Assembly: GCA_018657655.1 (NCBI GenBank)
Contig: JABHWQ010000450.1
Coordinates: 1 to 20,485, forward strand
Direction of reading: 5' to 3'
Length of the DNA stretch: 20,485 bases
Origin: Chloroflexota bacterium
GTDB lineage: Bacteria > Chloroflexota > Dehalococcoidia > SZUA-161 > SpSt-899
The translations under genes were made by a program, and so were the position numbers. Shown piece after piece: positions 16,701-20,485 of the stretch. The number at the start of each line of letters is the position of its first letter. Within the stretch, counting starts at the first letter, position 1. The notes under the pieces are model-generated. The model was not told where the DNA came from. It ran no database searches and worked only from the letters and a program-made list of their open reading frames with translations.

Positions 16701-16999
16701 TCATTGGCTCCGGCATCCAGCCCGTTGACCATCTCATCTTCTTTATCCCTGACCGTTACAATAATTATCGGTATCGATCCAACTTCGGGATGGGCCTTAA
16801 GCTGACGGCAAGTCTCATAACCATCCATCTCTAGCATCACCACATCGAGCAGAATTACATCGGGGCATTCCCGTTCAGCTGACTTGATGCCTTCGAAACC
16901 GCTATTAGCGCTTACAACATCGTATCCCTCATCCGAAAGCCTTCGGCTAAGGTATCGGACAAAATCGGCATCGTCATCGATAACAAGCACTTTGGACAT
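13730..16999 (-). CDS. REC-PAS-GAF-PAS-PAS-PAS histidine kinase, first gene of the array
   Basis: 1089 aa, cytoplasmic. Receiver 2-122 (VIDDDAD, phospho-acceptor D52 in LLDVVMLEMDG with Leu in place of the usual Pro, VTVRD, K104 in TKP). PAS1 143-265, GAF-like region about 275-395, PAS2 402-523, PAS3 530-648, PAS4 658-775 with a Cys cluster (C707, C716, C721, C723). A coiled coil spans about 775-832. HisKA has H840 in VTSHDLRSPMVNIQG. HATPase has N-box NLLGNALKYL (970-979), G1 EDNGVG and G2 GEGLGL (1031-1036). It should integrate several signals and phosphorylate receivers encoded downstream. GGAG lies ten bases before the ATG. A GEMM-I riboswitch lies about 145 bp upstream, so expression of this gene and probably the whole array should respond to c-di-GMP. 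Confidence 0.94.
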   Translation of the reverse strand: MSKVLVIDDDADFVRYLSRRLSDEGYDVVSANSGFEGIKSAERECPDVILLDVVMLEMDGYETCRQLKAHPEVGSIPIIIVTVRDKEDEMVNGLDAGANDYATKPIVLPVLLARLRSAIRTKKDRDAISHEVAERKRIEVALRASEEKYRDLFENAHDLIQSVDADGRFMYVNSAWLNTLGYEKDDLENLKLTDVITADQTTQCMDLLNQVIQGQEFTNIQTTFLTKEGQEVYVEGNVNAWVKDGIFVATRGIFRDITERKLAEAAANRANSKLSARLKELNCLYGLSTLAALPEKMERIFQRLVDSLPHAWQYPELTCARVTYNGTEYTTTNFEVTRWKLSTEIVASSEAVGTVEVYYQKEMPDLHEGPFTIGERHIIDSVASQLGAICEHRQAEEALTKSEEKLRAIFENASDPIIHLDMSGIIVNANTRIKDIFGYEPREVIGRNFAELDFISSECVKAVSKRFNSMMVGSDVGGVIELEVSHKKGHLVSVEASLGPLQKHGKTEGLLVIARDVSERKRSEMALKESEEKLSTMFGTIGDGVSVTDLEGTVVEANEAFCRMFKHDQKKQVVGRNAAEFIAEKDHDKLMNHTMSVLECGINDTREYTLLDKSGREFEGEITASLMHDSSGHPAGFVSVTRDITERKQSEKELQDSLNSQRILVGYLNSIPTPTLTIDKGFNITFINPAGAAAVGNTVEQVTGIKCYDLFKNNHCHTSKCFCKKAMSKDKTVSGECVIDTDRRDLPVIYTAAPIKDAEGKTTGALAHMVDITNLKSAEKEQSEILKAKQEQNDLLIKAHTELEQALNEIRISQEERERLNRELEDINKELEQVIYVTSHDLRSPMVNIQGFSRELDVSVKELISIIEKEDILPEVRENFIPVLEEDIPESLNFIQSSVSKMEILLSGLLQVSRAGRLTPSLTDLDMNALIVDVQNSFEHQLRERGVQVEISDLPNCFGDQSQMNQVFSNLLGNALKYLDTDRQGVIRVTGCKENDQVVYCVEDNGVGIPEEHKEKVFQMFHRIDANATPGEGLGLTIIKKIVGKHHGRMWLDSVYGIGSKFFVALPDKVDQRESLDSGSLVEPEGIVA

Positions 17000-17115
17000 A
17001 GGACACTTGCTCCTTTTTCATGTCAATCGGTTTTACTTTGGCTGATCATCTATGTTCGGACTGATTAGTCATCTAACTACAAAAAGAGCGGCTCTGAAAG
17101 GCATCCTTTTTGCAC

Positions 17116-17138
17116 AAAAGGGAACACTGAGAAGTCCC
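17116..17138 (-). terminator. Possible intrinsic terminator / expression platform of the riboswitch
   Basis: On the minus strand GGGAC, an eight-base loop containing CTCAG, then G(T)TCCC followed by TTTT form a short terminator-like hairpin seven bases after the aptamer. A CTGAG at the aptamer's 3' edge could instead pair with the CTCAG of this loop, giving two exclusive structures. The stem is short with one bulge and the T-run is only four, so this is tentative. A second small hairpin (AAAGG, three-base loop, CCTTT; 17097-17109) lies just downstream. Confidence 0.3.
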
Positions 17139-17144
17139 TGATGA

Positions 17145-17240
17145 CCCCTCAGCAGCCTGGCAATCATCACCCTAACATGAGCTTTAGATCCACGGCTTTG
17201 CGTCCCGAACTTTCTCCCGGTTTGCCTTTCTCGGAGCGAT
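17145..17240 (-). promoter_or_regulatory. Cyclic-di-GMP-I (GEMM-I) riboswitch aptamer
   Basis: The minus strand contains the two most conserved GEMM-I blocks in order and spacing: AAAGGCAAACC (17219-17229) and GGGACGCAAAGCC (17194-17206). Between them is a stem closed by CCG/CGG with a GAAA tetraloop, as in known aptamers. TCTAA follows, then a variable stem, and ATTGCCAGGCTGC (about 17152-17166) closes the fold: GGCAA pairs with TTGCC and AGCC with GGCT. It points toward the 1089-aa kinase gene, whose start is about 145 bp downstream, suitable for a leader. Family knowledge: GEMM-I binds cyclic di-GMP. Whether it turns expression on or off cannot be told here. Confidence 0.82.
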
Positions 17241-17301
17241 TGGGAGCCCCATTGAGATGATCTATCCATATAACCCCGTATTCTTCATCCATTAAAAGTA
17301 C

Positions 17302-17321
17302 GTGGGCATACTTTGGCCCAC
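17302..17321. repeat. Inverted repeat in the divergent intergenic region
   Basis: GTGGGC and GCCCAC form a perfect 6-bp inverted repeat around an 8-base centre, with TAC/GTA extending it after one unpaired base. It lies between the riboswitch and the lipoprotein promoter, where the promoter of the array should be. It may be an operator or a transcript hairpin; nothing decides between these. Confidence 0.3.
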
Positions 17322-17422
17322 AGTATATCATGAGCCTACAACATACATACAGTTTGTTGAAGCTGGCTAGCCCTCAATTCCGCTACGTGATTCCATGCAG
17401 TTGAATTTTCGTGCAAATTCGA

Positions 17423-17451
17423 TTGACACTATTGTATTTGCTCTTTATCAT
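17423..17451 (+). promoter_or_regulatory. Sigma70-type promoter of the lipoprotein gene
   Basis: A perfect -35 TTGACA (17423-17428) and a -10 TATCAT (17446-17451, five of six consensus bases) are separated by 17 bases, the ideal spacing. Transcription would start near 17458, giving a leader of about 23 nt before the ATG at 17481. Confidence 0.75.
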
Positions 17452-17480
17452 AAATAGTGCGTGTCGGATCAGGAGGAAAC

Positions 17481-19772
17481 ATGTATAGGCGCTTTAGTCT
17501 TCTTTTAGTATTAACCCTTTCTATATTCGTATCTATGACTGTTACCGGATGTGGAAGTGAATCGGAAACAGCAGCGCAAAATGCAAGTCCAAGTCCAAGT
17601 CCTGCACCCACACCAACCCTTTCTCCTTCACCCTCACCTTCATTGGCTATCAATCTCATTTTTTCCGCTTCACCTTCATCTACAACGTCATCTTCATCCA
17701 CGCCTACCGCATCATCATCTGTTGAATTGACACCCAATCCAATACCTACGCCTACTGGTATTCCTACTCTCACTCCATCACCAACGTCGACTGTTTCTCC
17801 TACCCCCACTCCTTCTCCGACAATGTCAATTGAAGAATCAATCGCTGCCATAAATCCCAGCCAGACTTCCTCCCTGGCCGAACTGTTCGGAGCATTACAG
17901 AAACTTGATGCGGCTCAAAATGAAGGACTATTTTCTACCGAAGAGGTCCGACAACTGGAAAGGGATTTGAAACTGAAATTCAGTGGATGGATGAGACGTC
18001 AAGTCGATGCAATAGATCCGAATAATTCGGATTCTCTAAAGGATTTCCTAAACCTACAGCGCGTGCAGCGCACCGATGAATACACACGGTTCATCGATCC
18101 ATCTATTAATATTCACAATTACGCCGAAGATCAAATAGAAGAGAAGTTCAATCAATTGATCCGAAACATGGGAAAAGCTATTAATCCAGATGATGTTAAT
18201 GCGGTCAATAATCTCTTCGATCTACAGCTTATTCAGGCAATGGATATATACAATGAACTTGCTGCATCAGTTACGCATCGTTACGTTGAAGGTCAGATGG
18301 CTGATAAATTCAACGAGTGGGTTTTAAAAAGAATAGACGCTATCAACACAGAGGACTCCAGTGCTCTTGATGATTTTTTCTACATCGAGGTCATTGAGAA
18401 AACTGAGGAGTATAGTGGCCTTGCCAGTGCCGGCACAATTATTTACGAGAGTGCTCAGATGGGCAACAAATTCAATAATTGGCTCAGGAACATGGCAGAT
18501 CAGTTGGATCCGGAGAATTCCGGCTTTTTCGAAGACTTGGAACAGCTACGTCTGGCACAACAAACTGATACATATATGAATTTTGCAACCTATGAAACTG
18601 ATGATTACTTGGAAGAGCAACTCCCGATCAAATTCGGGGAGTATGTCACTGACATGGCAAACAGACTGAGTTCCTCGTCTTCCAGCAGAATCGAAGATCT
18701 ATATCAATTGGTTGCACTCCAGCAAACTGATATATATGCTGAACTTTCTCCGAACTCAGCAACAAACCATGTAAAAGACCGGCTTAATACAGTTTTCGGC
18801 AAAACTCCAGGGCAAACCCCTTCTATAGTGGGCACATTGCCGCGCAATGGAGATCTGGATGTACCAGTATCCCATTCCATTCTTCTGATATTTGACCAAG
18901 CCATGGCGCCAACGCTGGTGGAAGATGCCATCTCAATATCCCCCCCCTTACATTGGGAGATAAGCTGGTATGCCGCTAATTGGGAGATTGCAACTTGGGG
19001 CAAAGGAGATGGTTATATTGTTGCATTACTGAAACCACTTGGCCCATTGGCTTACAACACATCATACACAATTACAGTCGCACCTGATGCAACTTCGGTA
19101 GAAGCAGACGAAATGAACAGCCAATACAGTTTTGGCTTCGCTACAAAAGGTTCGGTTAACCCACCTACAGTAATCAGCACTTCACCATCTGATTGGCAAC
19201 CAAATGCATCACCATCTGATCCTATTGAAATAACCTTTGACCAGGAAATGAAGCCAGAATCTGTGGAATCAGCAATAAAGGTTATCCCTTCATTTGATTA
19301 TGGAATTCGCTGGAAAGAAGGTAATACTATAGCCGTCTTGCAGCCATTTGAACCTCTGGCCTTTGATACCGGCTTCACAGTTAGAATTGGATCCAAAGTC
19401 TTATCATCCAATTGGGAATCTCTGGGGGATAATTACATTTTAAGCTTTTTCACTGGAATACACGGTATCCCTGAATTTTCGAGTGCAATTCCTGAAGATG
19501 GGCAGACAGATATTCCCTCAAATTATCCAATACAGATTGTTTTTGATCGATCAATGGACCCATCGTCGGTGGAAGCCGCGTTAACAGTTACCCCAGCTAT
19601 TGAGTATACAACCAATTGGGCAGAGGCAGGTTTTGTTTTAAATATCGAACCGTCAGCACAACTGAAAAAGCAGACAACCTACACTTTTGAAATCGGATAC
19701 GGAGCAACTTCGTCCTTTGGCTGTCCTCTGAATAATCCTATCCAGTTGAGTTTTTCTACATCAGGCGGTTAA
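17481..19772 (+). CDS. Secreted lipoprotein with helical repeats and three Ig-like (SbsA/Big_5) domains
   Basis: 763 aa. The start at 17481 is chosen over an upstream in-frame ATG (17457) because AGGAGG lies four bases before it and the signal peptide then begins cleanly. Residues 1-23 are a signal peptide with lipobox VTGC, C24 being the lipidated Cys. Residues 34-115 are a low-complexity Ser/Pro/Thr stalk. Residues about 120-440 hold five helical repeats of about 54 residues marked by KFxxW (KFSGW 166, KFNQL 222, KFNEW 276, KFNNW 330, KFGEY 384) and a DxYxxL motif. Three Ig-like domains follow (about 446-555, 561-658, 663-760), each with a P-x-x-G/N start, (F)D(Q/R).M and a TYT-like strand, as in SbsA/Big_5 domains. 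It is likely surface-anchored, binding wall, polymer or another cell. It is transcribed divergently from the kinase array. Confidence 0.92.
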   Translation: MYRRFSLLLVLTLSIFVSMTVTGCGSESETAAQNASPSPSPAPTPTLSPSPSPSLAINLIFSASPSSTTSSSSTPTASSSVELTPNPIPTPTGIPTLTPSPTSTVSPTPTPSPTMSIEESIAAINPSQTSSLAELFGALQKLDAAQNEGLFSTEEVRQLERDLKLKFSGWMRRQVDAIDPNNSDSLKDFLNLQRVQRTDEYTRFIDPSINIHNYAEDQIEEKFNQLIRNMGKAINPDDVNAVNNLFDLQLIQAMDIYNELAASVTHRYVEGQMADKFNEWVLKRIDAINTEDSSALDDFFYIEVIEKTEEYSGLASAGTIIYESAQMGNKFNNWLRNMADQLDPENSGFFEDLEQLRLAQQTDTYMNFATYETDDYLEEQLPIKFGEYVTDMANRLSSSSSSRIEDLYQLVALQQTDIYAELSPNSATNHVKDRLNTVFGKTPGQTPSIVGTLPRNGDLDVPVSHSILLIFDQAMAPTLVEDAISISPPLHWEISWYAANWEIATWGKGDGYIVALLKPLGPLAYNTSYTITVAPDATSVEADEMNSQYSFGFATKGSVNPPTVISTSPSDWQPNASPSDPIEITFDQEMKPESVESAIKVIPSFDYGIRWKEGNTIAVLQPFEPLAFDTGFTVRIGSKVLSSNWESLGDNYILSFFTGIHGIPEFSSAIPEDGQTDIPSNYPIQIVFDRSMDPSSVEAALTVTPAIEYTTNWAEAGFVLNIEPSAQLKKQTTYTFEIGYGATSSFGCPLNNPIQLSFSTSGG
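17976..18650 (+). repeat. Tandem protein repeats of about 54 residues inside the lipoprotein gene
   Basis: Five KFxxW-type landmarks occur at intervals of 56, 54, 54 and 54 codons. Each is followed by a Asp-Ala-Ile-(D/N)-P-like turn, a short acidic helix, a Leu-Gln helix and TDxY. DNA copies have diverged, so these are old repeats. I do not recognise the repeat as a named family. Confidence 0.7.
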
Positions 19773-19823
19773 ACGGTTGGAGACAGGTCAACCATCAATT
19801 CTTCGGCTGTAGAACAACCCGTT

Positions 19824-20030
19824 TCACTGTTGCATAAAATAGATTAGCAGCATCCGCTCCAGTGGCATCGGCTGACGACCGTTCCCCTCTTTGGGATAAT
19901 GCTTCCTGATAATCTTTGAAATATCTGCCCACGGAATCACCTGATCCATCTCCGCCAGAAACTCTTCCCGGCGGGTCCTTTTCTTCTTATTGTCATAGGC
20001 GAGGCTGGCAAACGATGGCCCATTTATCAT
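19824..20030 (-). pseudogene. N-terminal fragment of an IS5-family transposase
   Basis: From the ATG at 20030 (AAGGAG eight bases upstream) 68 codons encode the typical N-terminus of IS5-type transposases: PSFASLAYDNKKKRTRRE, FLAEMDQVIPW, HYPKEGNGRQP, LERMLLIYFMQQ. In family members a Trp follows QQ; here it is TGA, and the downstream sequence does not continue as a transposase. The DDE catalytic domain is absent, so it is inactive. Confidence 0.82.
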
Positions 20031-20097
20031 CGGTAAATCTCCTTGAACAAATCCTGTCACTACTATCCCATGATTCGAGACTTGTTCAGAGCTTCCC
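19824..20097 (-). mobile_element. Truncated IS5-like insertion sequence remnant
   Basis: On the minus strand GGGAAGCTCTGAACAAGTC begins at 20097, right at a CTAG that contains the stop of the permease gene. This looks like an IS5-type terminal inverted repeat at its usual CTAG-like target. A transposase start follows 67 bases later. No matching right-hand repeat is seen toward 19773, and the transposase is cut short, so only the left end of the element remains. The exact right boundary is unclear. Confidence 0.6.
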
Positions 20098-20485
20098 TAG
20101 GTCGCCTGCTCCTTGGTCACCTGCGCCAAATTCAATCGATTGATGTTGCGAATACCGGGTACTTGAGATACAAGCATGATCATGATAATTATTCCCACTG
20201 TTAACACGTAGGTCGTGGGAAGGATAACCAGGTCCATCGAGAACATATCCCCCTGGAAAAGACTGAAGAAGTAGAGTGCAAGAATATAGCCCAGGATAAT
20301 GCCCGGGATTAGTCCTGCCACTCCGAGTATCATATTTTCGATAGTGATCATTGCCGCTATCCTGTTCTTGGATTCTCCAAGTGTGCGCATAGTAGCTATT
20401 TCGCGGCGACGTTCCAGAATATTGACGGTGACCGTGGTGAAGACAATAGCCAGAGCCAGGGTAGCGCCAAACAGCAACATAATCC
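20097..20485 (-). CDS. FtsX/MacB-like ABC transporter permease, C-terminal part
   Basis: The visible 128 codons continue beyond the right edge. They contain the conserved FtsX-domain end: a membrane helix (LALAIVFTTVTVNIL), the cytoplasmic ERRREIATMRTLGESK motif typical of this permease domain, then two more membrane helices (about 20-bp spaced hydrophobic stretches GLIPGIILGYILALYFF and TYVLTVGIIIMIMLVSQ), ending in RNINRLNLAQVTKEQAT. Such permeases move lipids, lipoproteins or peptides, or act in cell-wall control. The substrate cannot be told. The stop TAG overlaps the CTAG at the IS remnant border, so the last residues may have been altered by the insertion, though the length fits the family. 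Confidence 0.88.
   Translation of the reverse strand, partial: IMLLFGATLALAIVFTTVTVNILERRREIATMRTLGESKNRIAAMITIENMILGVAGLIPGIILGYILALYFFSLFQGDMFSMDLVILPTTYVLTVGIIIMIMLVSQVPGIRNINRLNLAQVTKEQAT

Noticed and set aside
17069..17269. 66-codon minus-strand open frame upstream of the first kinase
   Set aside because: It runs straight through the GEMM-I riboswitch and its platform; the peptide is Arg-rich without domain features, so it is a chance frame over structured RNA.
17280..17400. Promoter for the minus-strand array
   Set aside because: TATACT and other -10-like hexamers are present on the minus strand, but none has a convincing -35 at proper spacing, so no site is called.
17429..17851. 140-codon minus-strand open frame opposite the lipoprotein gene
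   Set aside because: Its Gly-Val repeats are the antisense of the Pro/Ser/Thr stalk codons; it also covers the lipoprotein promoter.
19771..19824. Imperfect inverted repeat (AAACGGTTG / CAACCCGTTT) after the lipoprotein gene as a terminator
   Set aside because: The arms are 35 bases apart with a bulge and no T-run follows; a smaller GGTTG/CAACC stem inside also lacks a T-run.

Overview
The window is bacterial. Most of it (about 1 to 17,240, minus strand) is one dense array of two-component signalling genes. The best taxonomic guess is Chloroflexota (Dehalococcoidia-like) or another environmental anaerobe with many PAS/REC kinases. This rests on protein style and moderate GC only and is weak; no rRNA or marker gene is present.

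Layout, in transcription order of the minus-strand array (right to left): a predicted cyclic-di-GMP-I (GEMM-I) riboswitch at 17145-17240 with a possible terminator hairpin; a 1089-aa REC-PAS-GAF-PAS-PAS-PAS histidine kinase (13730-16999); a membrane PAS-PAS histidine kinase (11279-13651); a broken Rcp1-type response regulator (10845-11274) and an intact paralogue (10345-10803); a REC-PAS protein without a kinase domain (9432-10352); a REC-PAS-PAS histidine kinase (7478-9370); two REC-zinc-ribbon proteins (6851-7453, 6202-6765); a BglII-like protein (5150-6127); a single-domain response regulator (4682-5098); a second BglII-like protein (3638-4612); a REC-BglII-like fusion (1970-3604); a decayed KdpD-type histidine kinase (1185-1969); and a REC-PAS-HisKA kinase cut by the window edge (1-1174). 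Gaps are all below 90 bp and several neighbours abut or overlap, so this looks like one transcription unit of about 17 kb.

The most unusual content is the BglII-like family. Three paralogues keep the sequence frame around the BglII/BstYI restriction-endonuclease active site, including the first aspartate. In all three the following Glu and Gln positions are replaced (by Thr/Lys and Gly), so they are probably not nucleases of the known type. One is fused to a receiver domain. The other two flank a free receiver whose sequence resembles that of the fusion. No HTH output regulator occurs in the window, so these domains, together with the zinc ribbons, are candidates for the output of the phosphorelay. 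A c-di-GMP riboswitch at the head would tie the array to second-messenger state.

To the right, on the plus strand, a good sigma70-type promoter (17423-17451) drives a 763-aa secreted lipoprotein with a Pro/Ser/Thr-rich stalk, five repeats of about 54 residues and three Ig-like (SbsA/Big_5) domains. Beyond it lie a truncated IS5-like transposase remnant (minus strand) and the C-terminal end of an FtsX/MacB-type ABC permease (minus strand) running off the window. The region 17000-17480 has no gene: it holds the riboswitch, its platform, an inverted repeat and the lipoprotein promoter.
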